The notes: generated by a model from the letters alone, not told the origin. Positions 32,975 to 45,744 are shown, counted from the first letter of the stretch. The stretch: DNA of 51,137 bases from Clostridia bacterium (GCA_017543285.1 JAFYGK010000014.1:1-51137); one strand, 5' to 3'. Numbers and translations are program-made.

Positions 32975-33216
32975 AATGCTTCTCCTTTTTTAATGATTTT
33001 ACTTATTATAACATATTATAAATAAAAAATATATATTATCTTTTAATTTTTTGGATTGTTTTTTTCAGAACCGGGGTCTTTTCCGGCTCAGATAAGATAT
33101 ATATTATTTGGCCGTTTGGCTGTTTTGAAACCGAAAGATTTTTATTATTCAGTATAAATGATTGCGAATGGATTCGGTTTTCTTGCTCATTCCTTCAAAA
33201 AACTTCTCGAAAACTA
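32975..33216. other. Gene-free AT-rich region
   Basis: This divergent gap holds the upstream sequences of the AIM24 gene and, from 33,217, the promoter of the YegP-type gene. I see no ORF with a ribosome site and no clear RNA structure. Confidence 0.6.
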
Positions 33217-33245
33217 TTGAAAAATGCATTTTTTCGTGTCATAAT
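33217..33245 (+). promoter_or_regulatory. Promoter of the YegP-type gene
   Basis: TTGAAA (33217-33222), a 17-bp spacer and CATAAT (33240-33245), 41 bp before the start codon. Confidence 0.65.
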
Positions 33246-33286
33246 AGATACAGGCACTTGTCCAGCAAAAACAGGAGGATTGCAAA

Positions 33287-33655
33287 ATGGGAAAATTTAT
33301 AGTTAAGAAAACAAATACGGGCATTAAATTTGATCTCAAAGCCGGCAACGGAGAGGTCATCGCGACAAGCGAGGTTTATACCAGCGAAAGCGCCTGCCTT
33401 AACGGCATTGAAAGCGTCAGAAAAAACTGCATGAGCAATATTGAGGATCAGACGGTCGAGGGTTATGAGACCCTCACCCATCCCAAATATGAGGTTTATG
33501 TCGATAAGGCCGGCGAATTCAGATTCCGCTTAAAGGCCAGAAACGGCGAAATCATCGCCGTCGGCGAAGGCTACAAGGCAAAGGCCGGCTGTCTTAACGG
33601 GATTGACAGCATCCGGAGAAACGCTCCCGATGCTCCCATCGAGAAGGTTGACTAA
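33287..33655 (+). CDS. YegP family protein (two DUF1508 repeats)
   Basis: 122 residues made of two similar halves: GIKFDLKAGNGEVIATSEVY with ACLNGIESVRKN, and EFRFRLKARNGEIIAVGEGY with GCLNGIDSIRRN. Each half is a DUF1508 unit, a small beta-beta-beta-alpha fold of unknown function. CAGGAGG precedes the ATG at 33287. It has its own promoter and terminator and is therefore monocistronic. Confidence 0.93.
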   Translation: MGKFIVKKTNTGIKFDLKAGNGEVIATSEVYTSESACLNGIESVRKNCMSNIEDQTVEGYETLTHPKYEVYVDKAGEFRFRLKARNGEIIAVGEGYKAKAGCLNGIDSIRRNAPDAPIEKVD

Positions 33656-33677
33656 GCTGAATACGCGGACATAATTT

Positions 33678-33708
33678 GCGGCGCAGAAAAAATCTGCGCC
33701 GCTTTTTT
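33678..33708 (+). terminator. Terminator of the YegP-type gene
   Basis: GCGGCGCAGA (33678-33687) pairs with TCTGCGCCGC (33693-33702) and is followed by T6. Confidence 0.93.
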
Positions 33709-33869
33709 CGTTATGAATAAAACGATATATCCTTCAGACAATTTTTGTCTGTTTCTCATCATCTGGAAAATGCCATGCTAAAATCCGAATAACAAAAATT
33801 TAGCTGATTTATACAGAAAGATTTTTACGTCTGTCAGATGTAAAATCAACAGCCATTATTCTTTTCTGA

Positions 33870-33875
33870 TATAAT
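33870..33875 (+). promoter_or_regulatory. Extended -10 promoter element before the small HTH gene
   Basis: TGATATAAT carries a TGN extension and TATAAT (33870-33875). No convincing -35 is present, as is usual for extended -10 promoters. Confidence 0.5.
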
Positions 33876-33888
33876 CTGCCGAAAGGAA

Positions 33889-34134
33889 ATGATGAGAAGT
33901 ATGACAAACACCGTCGAATGGCTGAACTTTATTCGCAATGCAGCCTGCCTCCGAAAGCGGTGCAATCTCTCCGAAAAATCCATGACAAAGCTCATGGGCG
34001 TCGGCCTGCACGCTCTGAATATGATAGAGCGCGGAGAAGCGCCGCCGGGTATAACGCCGGATGCGCTGTTCAACATGCGCGGCCGTTTCGGCTTAAAGTC
34101 GGAGCATCTGCTCGAAAAGCAATTCGATGGCTAA
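33889..34134 (+). CDS. Small helix-turn-helix protein
   Basis: Up to 81 residues; three ATGs (33889, 33892 and 33901) are possible starts near GAAAGGAA, and the choice is undecided. The sequence EWLNFIRNAACLRKRCNLSEKSMTKLMGVGLHALNMIERGEAPPG has the spacing of a lambda-repressor-like HTH, followed by LKSEHLLEK. It stands alone with its own -10 element and looks like an orphan regulator. No phage or mobile gene is adjacent. Confidence 0.65.
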   Translation: MMRSMTNTVEWLNFIRNAACLRKRCNLSEKSMTKLMGVGLHALNMIERGEAPPGITPDALFNMRGRFGLKSEHLLEKQFDG

Positions 34135-34165
34135 ACCGCATGCCTTGTTTGCGCCGCATACAAAA

Positions 34166-34199
34166 ATACCCGCATCAGGCAATCTGCCGATACGGGTAT
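34166..34199 (-). terminator. Terminator of the NifU-like gene
   Basis: ATACCCG (34166-34172) pairs with CGGGTAT (34193-34199), with an inner GGCA/TGCC stem. On the minus strand it is followed by T5. The convergent HTH gene may also use it. Confidence 0.75.
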
Positions 34200-34241
34200 G
34201 ATAATATCCTGTTTCGCAGCAGCGCAGACGCAGCCGGCCGG

Positions 34242-34667
34242 TTATGAATGACAGGCCTCGCAGTCGCCTATCTCACCGACTATAGGAGTCGGGTCGATGC
34301 CCTGCCTCCTGTAATAATCGGCAATCGCCGACTTGACAGCCTCCTCTGCCAGTACCGAGCAGTGTATCTTTGCAGGCGGCAGGCCCCCAAGCTCATCGAT
34401 GACCGCCTTGTTGGTGATCTTGAGAGCCTCCTCGATGGTCTTGCCCTTTATCATTTCTGTGGAAACCGAGCTTGTCGCAATGGCCGCGCCGCAGCCGAAG
34501 GTCTTGAACTTGATGTCGGTTATAACGCCGTTGTCGATTTTGAGATACATCTTCATGATGTCGCCGCAGACGGGATTGCCGACCTCGCCGATCCCGTCGG
34601 CATTTTCGATCTCACCGACGTTGCGCGGGTTTGCGAAATGATCCATTACCTTTTCAGTATACGCCAT
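34242..34667 (-). CDS. NifU/IscU-type Fe-S cluster scaffold
   Basis: 141 residues from the ATG at 34667, with GAAGGGGCAG upstream; the frame extends 8 codons more without support. The three scaffold cysteines are present in GNPVCGDIM, FKTFGCGAAIATSS and AKIHCSVLAEEAV, with the Asp of CGD in place. It is the short NifU_N-only form used in clostridial Fe-S assembly. It ends in CEACHS, adding two C-terminal cysteines that occur in some NifU-like proteins. The partner cysteine desulfurase and an IscR regulator, often adjacent, are not in the window. Confidence 0.93.
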   Translation of the reverse strand: MAYTEKVMDHFANPRNVGEIENADGIGEVGNPVCGDIMKMYLKIDNGVITDIKFKTFGCGAAIATSSVSTEMIKGKTIEEALKITNKAVIDELGGLPPAKIHCSVLAEEAVKSAIADYYRRQGIDPTPIVGEIGDCEACHS

Positions 34668-34808
34668 AGTTTCTGCCCCTTCATCAGACATATGTAAAAA
34701 TATGAAAATACATTAAACCTACCATAAAGATAGGGTATTGCTCCAGAAATAATTATATATCAAATCCCGTCTGCCGTCAAGTGGCGCACGGACAACGCCC
34801 GGCAGCAA

Positions 34809-34841
34809 AGACCCGCGCCCTGAAAAACAGGGTGCGGGTCT
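34809..34841 (-). terminator. Terminator after the small glycine-rich gene
   Basis: AGACCCGCGCCCTG (34809-34822) pairs with CAGGGTGCGGGTCT (34828-34841) with one G-T pair and an A5 loop. On the minus strand it ends with TTTGC. Confidence 0.75.
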
Positions 34842-34851
34842 GGTTTTCGCG

Positions 34852-35028
34852 TCATTTCATCATGTATCCAACCGAATTCATCACGCTGCCGGCCGTGCGC
34901 AGAGCCTTTTGCACCTTGCGCTTTGTTTTGTTCCTTTTCCCGGTAAATGCGCCGATGGCTCCCGAGCCGACCGCGCCGACTGCCGCGCCGATAACCATAT
35001 ATTTTGTCACTCTTGACATAGCTGCCAT
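34852..35028 (-). CDS. Small hydrophobic glycine-zipper protein
   Basis: 58 residues from the ATG at 35028, preceded by AGGAGGTGTTTAAC; six further codons upstream overlap that ribosome site. It has one hydrophobic Gly/Ala segment (MVIGAAVGAVGSGAIGAF) and a very basic stretch (GKRNKTKRKVQK). The pattern resembles YtxH-like or glycine-zipper membrane proteins, but no firm family can be assigned. It lies downstream of the rpoC terminator and has its own terminator. Confidence 0.6.
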   Translation of the reverse strand: MAAMSRVTKYMVIGAAVGAVGSGAIGAFTGKRNKTKRKVQKALRTAGSVMNSVGYMMK

Positions 35029-35087
35029 GTTAAACACCTCCTGCATTAGTCTTTGCAGAAAGCGGCGATAAATACCGCAAAAAAGAA

Positions 35088-35113
35088 AACCGCCGAAAAA
35101 GATTTCGGCGGTT
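35088..35113 (-). terminator. Terminator of the rpoBC operon
   Basis: AACCGCCGAAA (35088-35098) pairs with TTTCGGCGGTT (35103-35113). On the minus strand it is followed by TTCTTTTTTG. Confidence 0.9.
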
Positions 35114-35154
35114 GATTCTGCTGAAAAGATGCTGATTGACAGTCTGCCTTTTTA

Positions 35155-38700
<3,546 letters not shown>

Positions 38701-38817
38701 AGATAACTCCTTTCAAATTTTAGCCGCCGTCCGAAGGGCTTCGGCGTTTTGCGCCGTTAAACCCCTCGTCGGGCAAATCATCGGATGCCGTTTTGATGCG
38801 TTTCCTTCCCGTGAAAG

Positions 38818-41800
38818 CTATTCTTCGTCAAAATCGGCTTCCATATCGTCGTCATAGTCGGGGTCGTCGTCTGACAGATCGTCATCAAAGCCCAGATCGG
38901 CTCCGAGATCGTCAGGCTCCTCTATTCCGTAGCCTGTAAATTCGCTTTCTACTGCGACGCTCTCGAAATCATCCTCTGTGATCTCGTGTCTGATAGGCAG
39001 ATCGTCATCGTCGTCGTAGTTTGCTTTGAGGTCTATTTCGTTGTTGTCGCGGTCCAGCACCTTCATATCAAGACCGAGTGACTGCAGCTCCTTGATAAGA
39101 ACCTTGAAAGATTCGGGTATGCCGCTCTTGGGAACATTCTGTCCCTTGACGATGGACTCGTAGGTCTTGACACGTCCGACGACATCGTCAGACTTCACCG
39201 TCAGGATTTCCTGCAGGGTGTATGCCGCGCCGTATGCCTCCAGCGCCCAGACTTCCATTTCGCCGAAACGCTGTCCGCCGAACTGAGCCTTGCCGCCCAG
39301 AGGCTGCTGGGTAACGAGGGAGTACGGACCGGTCGAGCGGGCGTGGATCTTATCGTCAACGAGGTGATGGAGCTTTAAGAAGTACATATAACCGACGGTT
39401 ACACGGTTGTCGAAAGGCTGGCCGGTTCTGCCGTCGTAAAGCTGGGTTTTGCCGTCCTCGTCCTTGCCGGCCATCTTGAGAAGCTCTCTGATATCGCTTT
39501 CGTGCGCGCCGTCAAATACCGGAGTCATTACCTTCCAGCCGAGAGCCTTTGCAGCGTAACCGAGATGAACCTCAAGAACCTGTCCGATGTTCATACGGGA
39601 CGGAACGCCCAGCGGATTGAGGACGATGTCGAGCGGTCTGCCGTCGGGCAGGAAGGGCATATCCTCCTGCGGAAGTATGCGGGAAACAACGCCCTTGTTT
39701 CCGTGGCGGCCGGCCATCTTGTCGCCGACCGATATCTTGCGCTTCTGCGCGATGTAGCAGCGAACCACCTGCTTTACGCCGGGTGAAAGCTCATCGCAGT
39801 TATCCCTTGTGAACACCTTGACGTCCACAATAATGCCGTATTCGCCGTGCGGCACTCTGAGGGATGTGTCTCTGACTTCGCGCGCCTTTTCTCCGAATAT
39901 GGCTCTGAGCAGGCGTTCCTCGCTTGTCAGCTCTGTTTCGCCCTTGGGAGTTACCTTGCCGACAAGAATATCTCCGGCCTGAACCTCCGCGCCGATGCGG
40001 ATGATTCCGCGCTCGTCGAGATCCTTCAGCGCGTCTTCGCCGACGTTGGGGATGTCTCTTGTGATTTCCTCGGGGCCTAACTTTGTATCTCTGGATTCAA
40101 TCTCGTATTCTTCAATATGGATGGAGGTAAATACGTCGTCGCGCACAACCTTTTCGTTGAGCAGGACTGCGTCCTCATAGTTGTAGCCTTCCCATGTCAT
40201 GAAACCGATGAGGGCGTTCTTGCCGAGGGAGATTTCTCCGTCGCAGGTAGCCGGACCGTCCGCGATAACATCGTTAGCCTCGACCGTGTCGCCCAGAGAA
40301 ACGGTCGGTCTCTGATTTATGCAGGTGCCCTGGTTGGAACGCTTGAATTTGATGAGCTTGTAGTTGTCCAGCTCGTCGTTTTCGGTGCGTATCTCGATAT
40401 GGTCCGCGTCAACCTTTTCTACAATGCCTCCGCGCTTTGCCAGAATACAGACGCCCGAGTCGCAGGCTGCCTTGTATTCCATACCCGTACCGACTACGGG
40501 AGATTCTGTCTTGAGCAGCGGAACAGCCTGCCTCTGCATGTTGGAACCCATGAGTGCGCGGTTCGCGTCGTCATTTTCAAGGAAGGGTATCATCGCCGTA
40601 GCGACAGAAACGACCATCTTTGGCGAAACGTCCATATAATCGACGTTTTTGGCCTCTGTCTCGATAAACTCGTCTCTGCAGCGCGCGTTTACCTTTTTCC
40701 TTGCAAAGCGGCCGTTTTCATCCAGCGGCTCGTTTGCCTGCGCAACGACAAACTCATCCTCGACGTCTGCGGTCATGTATTCGACTTCATTGAGAACGAC
40801 GCCGGTTTCCTTGTCAACGCGTCTGAACGGGGCTTCAATAAAGCCGTATTTGTTTATCTTGGCGAAGGTCGCAAGGTAGGAGATAAGTCCGATGTTGGGA
40901 CCTTCGGGGGTTTCTATAGGACACATGCGTCCGTAGTGGCTGTAGTGAACGTCGCGGACCTCGAATCCGGCTCTGTCTCTGGAAAGACCGCCGGGGCCGA
41001 GAGCGGAAAGCCTTCTCTTGTGGGTCAGCTCGGCAAGCGGATTTGTCTGATCCATGAACTGCGACAGCGGAGACGATCCGAAAAATTCCTTGATGGCGGC
41101 GACGACCGGCCGGATGTTGATGAGCGACTGCGGAGTTACCTCCTCCTCGTCGTTGCCCTGAAGCGTCATTCTCTCGCGGATGACGCGCTCCATTCTGGAA
41201 AAGCCTATCCTGAACTGATTCTGGAGCAGTTCGCCGACGGAACGGATGCGGCGGTTGCCGAGATGGTCGATATCGTCGGTTGTGCCGATGTCAAAGCACA
41301 GGCCGCACATGTAGTTGACCGACGCTATGATATCATCTATTGTGATGTGCTTGGGGATCAGCTCGTCGTGGCGGGCAATAATGGCCGCCTTGCGTTCCTC
41401 GAAATCCTCGAACTCGTCGAAGATCTGCATGAGTACCTTGTAGGAAACCTTTTCGTTTATGCCCTCGTCCTCGAGGTCGCAGTCGAAGTATTCCTTAAGG
41501 TCGACCATGCCGTTGGAGATTATCTTGGTCTCGGTATTTTCATCAATCTTGATGTAAGCCGTATCAACGCCGGCGTTTTCGATCTTGCGCGCCTTTTCGC
41601 TTGAGACAGTTTCTCCCTCTTCGGCAAGAATTTCGCCTGTATTGGGATCGACGACCGCTCTGGACAGTGTGCGCCCGACTATTCTCGCGCCGATAGCGAG
41701 CTTTTTATTGTATTTATATCTGCCGACTCTGGAAAGATCATATCTGCGCGGATCGAAGAAGAGTCCCTCGATATAGCTCTGCGCCGAATCGACCGAAGGC

Positions 41801-42537
41801 GGCTCGCCCGGACGGAGCTTTGCGTAAACCTGGATCAGAGCCTCCTCAACCTTCTTGGAGCCGTCCTTCTCAATGGTCGCCAAAATGCGGGGATCTTCTC
41901 CGAAAATATCGAGAATATCGGTATCCTCGCCGAAGCCCAATGATCTGATAAAGGTTGTGACGGGCAGCTTGCGGTTTTTATCTATTCTTACGTAGAAAAC
42001 ATCGGAAGCGTCTATTTCGTATTCAAGCCAGGCGCCGCGATTGGGGATTATGGTCGAGGAGAAAAGGCGTTTGCCGGTCTTGTCCATTGTCATGCCGTAG
42101 TACACGCCGGGAGATCTGACAAGCTGTGAGACGATGACACGCTCAGCGCCGTTGATAACAAAGGTGCCGCTGTCGGTCATGAGGGGGAAATCGCCCATGA
42201 AGACTTCGGATTCCTTGATCTCGCCTGTCTGCTTGTTGAGAAGCCTTGCGGTGACGCGCATGGGCGCGGCATAGGTTACATCTCGCTCCTTGCATTCCTC
42301 CACCGTATATTTCGGTGTGGGATCGAGACGGTAATCAACAAAGTCCAGAACAAGGTTGCTGGAATAATCGTTGATCGCCGAAACATCACGGAAGACCTCT
42401 TTGAGACCGTGTTCGAGGAACCACTTGTAGGAATCCTTCTGGATCTCGATCAGGTTAGGCATCTCTAAAACTTCGTTGATCTGGGAGAAGCTCTTGCGCT
42501 CGTGCTTTCCCAGCTTGACAGGTTTTACATTTACCAT
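38818..42537 (-). CDS. rpoB: RNA polymerase beta subunit
   Basis: 1239 residues from the ATG at 42537 with GGAG ten bases upstream; an in-frame TTG five codons earlier overlaps that site. The rifampicin region reads [20 protein letters not shown] and is wild type at the positions I can compare. [32 protein letters not shown] and [20 protein letters not shown] are standard. The C-terminus carries an extension of about 55 residues rich in Asp and Glu, found in other Clostridia. It has its own promoter and no rplJ-rplL upstream. Confidence 0.98.
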   Translation of the reverse strand: MVNVKPVKLGKHERKSFSQINEVLEMPNLIEIQKDSYKWFLEHGLKEVFRDVSAINDYSSNLVLDFVDYRLDPTPKYTVEECKERDVTYAAPMRVTARLLNKQTGEIKESEVFMGDFPLMTDSGTFVINGAERVIVSQLVRSPGVYYGMTMDKTGKRLFSSTIIPNRGAWLEYEIDASDVFYVRIDKNRKLPVTTFIRSLGFGEDTDILDIFGEDPRILATIEKDGSKKVEEALIQVYAKLRPGEPPSVDSAQSYIEGLFFDPRRYDLSRVGRYKYNKKLAIGARIVGRTLSRAVVDPNTGEILAEEGETVSSEKARKIENAGVDTAYIKIDENTETKIISNGMVDLKEYFDCDLEDEGINEKVSYKVLMQIFDEFEDFEERKAAIIARHDELIPKHITIDDIIASVNYMCGLCFDIGTTDDIDHLGNRRIRSVGELLQNQFRIGFSRMERVIRERMTLQGNDEEEVTPQSLINIRPVVAAIKEFFGSSPLSQFMDQTNPLAELTHKRRLSALGPGGLSRDRAGFEVRDVHYSHYGRMCPIETPEGPNIGLISYLATFAKINKYGFIEAPFRRVDKETGVVLNEVEYMTADVEDEFVVAQANEPLDENGRFARKKVNARCRDEFIETEAKNVDYMDVSPKMVVSVATAMIPFLENDDANRALMGSNMQRQAVPLLKTESPVVGTGMEYKAACDSGVCILAKRGGIVEKVDADHIEIRTENDELDNYKLIKFKRSNQGTCINQRPTVSLGDTVEANDVIADGPATCDGEISLGKNALIGFMTWEGYNYEDAVLLNEKVVRDDVFTSIHIEEYEIESRDTKLGPEEITRDIPNVGEDALKDLDERGIIRIGAEVQAGDILVGKVTPKGETELTSEERLLRAIFGEKAREVRDTSLRVPHGEYGIIVDVKVFTRDNCDELSPGVKQVVRCYIAQKRKISVGDKMAGRHGNKGVVSRILPQEDMPFLPDGRPLDIVLNPLGVPSRMNIGQVLEVHLGYAAKALGWKVMTPVFDGAHESDIRELLKMAGKDEDGKTQLYDGRTGQPFDNRVTVGYMYFLKLHHLVDDKIHARSTGPYSLVTQQPLGGKAQFGGQRFGEMEVWALEAYGAAYTLQEILTVKSDDVVGRVKTYESIVKGQNVPKSGIPESFKVLIKELQSLGLDMKVLDRDNNEIDLKANYDDDDDLPIRHEITEDDFESVAVESEFTGYGIEEPDDLGADLGFDDDLSDDDPDYDDDMEADFDEE

Positions 42538-42650
42538 AGGCCATAACTCCAATCTTATAAAAATTTTATGTTTTACTGTTGCATTTTGTGCTGAATTGTG
42601 ATATACTAATTATGTTTAACAGCTATTTTTGCGCATGGATTTAGATTATA

Positions 42651-42679
42651 ATTGTACCATATATTAATACATGTGTCAA
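42651..42679 (-). promoter_or_regulatory. Strong promoter of rpoBC
   Basis: On the minus strand TTGACA (42679-42674), a 17-bp spacer and TACAAT (42656-42651). The leader before rpoB is about 105 bases. Confidence 0.85.
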
Positions 42680-43004
42680 GCGTTATTGCTTATCTTTATG
42701 TAAAATATATAAAAAACAATGCCGTGTATTGTCGTTTTACTACAATCACCGGCATTTTTGTTTGTCTATCAGCGCTTCCTTATTATGGTAAAAAGGGCAT
42801 AAAAATGAAATTTCTCTGTTTTACACAAAAAATGAATTATAATTTCTCTGTTTTGACTAAGAGAATTTTTGATTTTAAGCCGGAGAATATTGTGAAAAAT
42901 ATATAATTAAGCGTTATTATTAAGACATATAGCAAGGTCGAAAAAACAGTTGATTGAGTGTTGTTCACATAATATAGAAAAATATTCACAATAATAAATC
43001 AATA
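42680..43004. other. Gene-free AT-rich region with a spaced direct repeat
   Basis: No ORF here has a ribosome site. A 14-bp direct repeat, AATTTCTCTGTTTT, occurs at 42809-42822 and 42841-42854, 32 bp apart. Otherwise I see only AT-rich sequence upstream of the rpoB promoter. Confidence 0.6.
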
Positions 43005-43033
43005 CAGGGCAGCCGTCCGATACGGCTGCCCTG
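43005..43033 (-). terminator. Terminator of the AbrB-like gene
   Basis: A perfect 12-bp stem, CAGGGCAGCCGT (43005-43016) and ACGGCTGCCCTG (43022-43033), with a 5-base loop. The T-tract on the minus strand is weak. Confidence 0.75.
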
Positions 43034-43038
43034 AGCTG

Positions 43039-43266
43039 CTACTTATTGTATATCCGAATGATGTTGTCCGGCTTTGCAAGACGCATATCCTGCGCCTCAT
43101 TCGTTTCGTACCGCGCGGATGATTTGCTGAGGATTATTTTTCCCTCCTTCAGATCCACCGTTATCTCAAGGCAGTCCTTTTCTTTGATGTCCAGCCAGCG
43201 CCGCACATCGGCAGGAAGCGTGATCCTTCCCAGCTCATCAACCCTCCTGATGCACAGGTTATTCAT
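43039..43266 (-). CDS. AbrB/SpoVT-type transition-state regulator
   Basis: 75 residues. The N-terminal 45 form the swapped-hairpin DNA-binding fold: IRRVDELGRITLPADVRRWLDIKEKDCLEI, followed by a VDLKEGKIIL strand. Such proteins bind DNA as tetramers or dimers and regulate post-exponential genes. The C-terminus is short and charged, with no SpoVT GAF domain, so it resembles AbrB/Abh more than SpoVT. GGGAGGCGGCC provides the ribosome site. It has a strong promoter of its own and is divergent from an XRE gene. Confidence 0.9.
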   Translation of the reverse strand: MNNLCIRRVDELGRITLPADVRRWLDIKEKDCLEITVDLKEGKIILSKSSARYETNEAQDMRLAKPDNIIRIYNK

Positions 43267-43300
43267 AAGGCCGCCTCCCGTCTTTGGTCATATATGTAAC

Positions 43301-43328
43301 ATTATAACAGTATTTTGTATATTGTCAA
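43301..43328 (-). promoter_or_regulatory. Strong promoter of the AbrB-like gene
   Basis: On the minus strand TTGACA (43328-43323), a 16-bp spacer and TATAAT (43306-43301): both hexamers match consensus exactly. Confidence 0.85.
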
Positions 43329-43342
43329 GTTACTAATGATAA

Positions 43343-43362
43343 CTTTTACGTTATAGTAAAAG
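43343..43362. promoter_or_regulatory. Dyad between divergent regulator genes
   Basis: CTTTTAC (43343-43349) and GTAAAAG (43356-43362) form an inverted repeat with a 6-bp gap just upstream of the XRE gene. It is a candidate operator for that regulator. Confidence 0.45.
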
Positions 43363-43365
43363 AAT

Positions 43366-43393
43366 ACCTCGCATATTAAACTATTTGCGAGGT
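43366..43393 (+). promoter_or_regulatory. Hairpin that sequesters the ribosome site of the XRE gene
   Basis: ACCTCGCA (43366-43373) pairs perfectly with TGCGAGGT (43386-43393) across a 12-base loop. The right arm contains GAGGT, the Shine-Dalgarno sequence of the following gene (ATG at 43402). Folding would hide it. Confidence 0.65.
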
Positions 43394-43401
43394 GCAAAGA
43401 A

Positions 43402-43629
43402 ATGAATAATAAATTTTATGACGAATATCGTTACCTTGGTTTAAATATAGCCTATTATCGCAAGGACAGGGGCTTGTCGCAGGAGCAATTGGCGGAGCTT
43501 ATCAATATAAGCCGCGTTCACATGAGCCGCATCGAAACAGCCGCCTGCGCCGTTTCGCTCGACGTGATTTTTGACATCTGCGAAAAGCTGGAGCTTCCCG
43601 CGTACAAACTCTTCCAGTTCAGGGAATGA
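43402..43629 (+). CDS. Small XRE-family regulator
   Basis: 75 residues forming a Cro/CI helix-turn-helix: LGLNIAYYRKDRGLSQEQLAELI, then SRVHMSRIETAACAVSLDVIFDICEKLELPAYKLFQF. No sensor domain. It is divergent from the AbrB-like gene, and its ribosome site lies in a hairpin. It is followed by a strong terminator, so it is monocistronic. Confidence 0.92.
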   Translation: MNNKFYDEYRYLGLNIAYYRKDRGLSQEQLAELINISRVHMSRIETAACAVSLDVIFDICEKLELPAYKLFQFRE

Positions 43630-43643
43630 GGATCGGATAAAAA

Positions 43644-43676
43644 ACGGCAGGAGCTGCGCTCCTGCCGTACAGCGTT
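43644..43676 (+). terminator. Terminator of the XRE gene
   Basis: ACGGCAGGAGC (43644-43654) pairs with GCTCCTGCCGT (43658-43668), followed by ACAGCGTTTTTT. Confidence 0.85.
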
Positions 43677-43724
43677 TTTTGTTTTCAGCATAAAAGGTCG
43701 GATCCGCCGGCCTTTATTTCTTTT

Positions 43725-44648
43725 TTACCTCATTTTCAGCACGAAGCAGACCCAGCCGCCGTCGGTAAGACGTTCGACAACCTCCAGTCCCGTTTGGCCG
43801 AAAGCGTCCAGAACATCCTGCTCACGCACGTCTACTATACCCGACACAATGAAAAGGCCGCTCTCCTTCATATAATTCTTTACCGTGGCGCACAGTCTGA
43901 TTATGACGTCCGCGACAATATTGGCGGCGATTATATCGTATTTTCCCGAAATCTTGTCGACCAGATCGCCGTGATATATATTGAGCCTCGGTTCGGTCAT
44001 GCCGTTCAGCGCGCCGTTTTCGCGCGCGGTTTTGACCGCGAGAGAATCAATGTCCACGCCATCCGCCTTTTCGCAGCCGAGAAGAAGCCCCGCGATGGAA
44101 AGTATTCCGCTGCCGCAGCCGACGTCAAGCATTCTGTCGCCATTTCTGACGTACCGCTCCAAAGCCTCAAGGCAAAGCCGCGTTGTGTTGTGTCCGCCGG
44201 TACCGAAGGCAAGCCCGGGATCAATATTGAGCACAAGCCTGTCGCCTCCGACGCTGTTTTCCCGCCACGTCGGCAAAATGAGCAGCCTTTCACCGATGGG
44301 CAGCGGCATGAAATAATTCTTCCAGTTGTTTGCCCAGTCCTCCATGCTGCAGCTCTGGGTCTCGATGGTGTTTGGAATACCCTCTGCGGTATAACGCTCG
44401 CTCAGGTAGTCCAGCGCCTCGGCCGGGTTGTCCTCGGGATTTATATATATATGGATCAGCCCGTGGCTGCGGTCGCGCGAAAGAAGTTCTTCGTCGATGA
44501 GGTCGATATGCGCTATCTCTCTCGCGCCCTCCTCGAGATCGGAGTAATCCTCGATATAAATACCGTACGGTACGGCGACGTTGGCTATATCGCTGGCCTT
44601 TTCGATGTATTCGGTGGGTATCTTTATTATGATTTCCGTCCAGTCCAT
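43725..44648 (-). CDS. prmA: PrmA, ribosomal protein L11 methyltransferase
   Basis: 307 residues. An N-terminal substrate-binding domain is followed by a class I SAM-dependent methyltransferase. DPGLAFGTGGHNTT (143-156) is the PrmA hallmark, MLDVGCGSGILSIAG (173-187) is motif I, and ANIVADVI is the NPPY-like substrate motif variant (NIxA) typical of PrmA. It trimethylates L11 lysines and the N-terminal amine. It lies downstream of secF but beyond a strong terminator, so it is probably independently transcribed. Confidence 0.95.
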   Translation of the reverse strand: MDWTEIIIKIPTEYIEKASDIANVAVPYGIYIEDYSDLEEGAREIAHIDLIDEELLSRDRSHGLIHIYINPEDNPAEALDYLSERYTAEGIPNTIETQSCSMEDWANNWKNYFMPLPIGERLLILPTWRENSVGGDRLVLNIDPGLAFGTGGHNTTRLCLEALERYVRNGDRMLDVGCGSGILSIAGLLLGCEKADGVDIDSLAVKTARENGALNGMTEPRLNIYHGDLVDKISGKYDIIAANIVADVIIRLCATVKNYMKESGLFIVSGIVDVREQDVLDAFGQTGLEVVERLTDGGWVCFVLKMR

Positions 44649-44750
44649 TATTACTCTCCGTTTTAAATTATTGCGGCAGACTGCGCCGATATTCTGCTGA
44701 ATACATTATCTCATATTTATCCTCAAAAGAAAAGCTGAATCTTTCATTAA

Positions 44751-44780
44751 AAAACCGCCGCGAAAAAAGCGGCGGTTTTT
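44751..44780. terminator. Terminator of secDF
   Basis: AAAACCGCCGC (44751-44761) pairs with GCGGCGGTTTT (44769-44779) with a 7-base loop. Flanking A and T runs make it usable on both strands; secF ends at 44794 on the minus strand. Confidence 0.9.
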
Positions 44781-44793
44781 GCGGTATGGATTA

Positions 44794-45744
44794 TTACTTT
44801 TCCGCCTTGTTCTTTGCGGAATGCTCCTTCCATGTGACCCACAGGCCGCAGGAGATAAACAGACAGCTGTAGCAGCCGGAGATTATACCTATGAGAAGCG
44901 GCACTGCGAAGCTCACGAGAGAGGACAGATTGAAGATGACCGCCGCGACCGCGACCGCGCCGATGGTGAGAGCGGTTGTGATGGTCGTGTTGATGATCTT
45001 TCTGAGAGACTGGTTGAGCGAGAGATTGACAACATCTCTGAGCTCGGCCTTGGGGCCGTAGATCCTGCGGTTTTCACGGATTCTGGAGTAGTTGATGATG
45101 ACCGCGTTTATGGAGTAACCGAGGATGGTCAGAACAACGGCGAAGAAATTGTCGTTGATCTCAAAACGGCAGATGATAAATGTGAAGTAAACGATAAGTA
45201 CATCGTGTATCAGCGAAATAACCGCCGCGACACCGGCCGACCAGCCGCCGATCTTTCTGAATCGCAGACCGATGTATACGATCATGAATATCGCCGCAAG
45301 AACTATGGCGACGATGCACTTGCCGAAGAATTCACCGCCTATTGTCGGGTCAACCGAGTTGGACTGGACAAAGGTTATCTTGTTGTCCTTGAGGGCTTCG
45401 TTGCCGGACAGCACCTTGGAAATGGCGTCCTGAAGCTCAAGGGTCAGTTCGCTCTTGTCAGCAATGGTGACCGTCATATTGTTTGTGGAAGAATCGCTTG
45501 TCTTTGTGGCGGAAACGCTGACGTTCTTGGTGACGGTGGGGTCTTCATTCAGGATTTTCTCAACATTTGCAACATCGAGATCGCCCGAATAGGAATATGT
45601 GATAAGAGAACCGCCCCTGAAGCTGATATTGAGCTGGGTGCCGAAAATCACATTGAATAACAAGCCTACGATAATTATGCAGGCGGAAATGATGAAGCAA
45701 ATCTTCTTCTTGGAAACAAAATCATACTTATAAGAAGGCATCAT
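44794..45744 (-). CDS. secF: SecF, preprotein translocase subunit
   Basis: 316 residues with six membrane segments and a large extracytoplasmic loop between the first two. ISFRGGSLITYSYSGD follows the first segment. IVYIGLRFRKIGGWSAGVAAVISLIHDVLIVYF and GYSINAVIINYSRIRENRR carry the family's conserved loops. With SecD it uses the proton motive force to help pull secreted proteins across the membrane. The start overlaps the secD stop by 4 bp. The length is normal and the two proteins are not fused, unlike in Bacillus subtilis. Confidence 0.96.
   Translation of the reverse strand: MMPSYKYDFVSKKKICFIISACIIIVGLLFNVIFGTQLNISFRGGSLITYSYSGDLDVANVEKILNEDPTVTKNVSVSATKTSDSSTNNMTVTIADKSELTLELQDAISKVLSGNEALKDNKITFVQSNSVDPTIGGEFFGKCIVAIVLAAIFMIVYIGLRFRKIGGWSAGVAAVISLIHDVLIVYFTFIICRFEINDNFFAVVLTILGYSINAVIINYSRIRENRRIYGPKAELRDVVNLSLNQSLRKIINTTITTALTIGAVAVAAVIFNLSSLVSFAVPLLIGIISGCYSCLFISCGLWVTWKEHSAKNKAEK

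Noticed and set aside
42652..42906. 84-codon + strand frame in the rpoB upstream region
   Set aside because: It begins inside the rpoB -10 element, lacks a ribosome site and is AT-driven.
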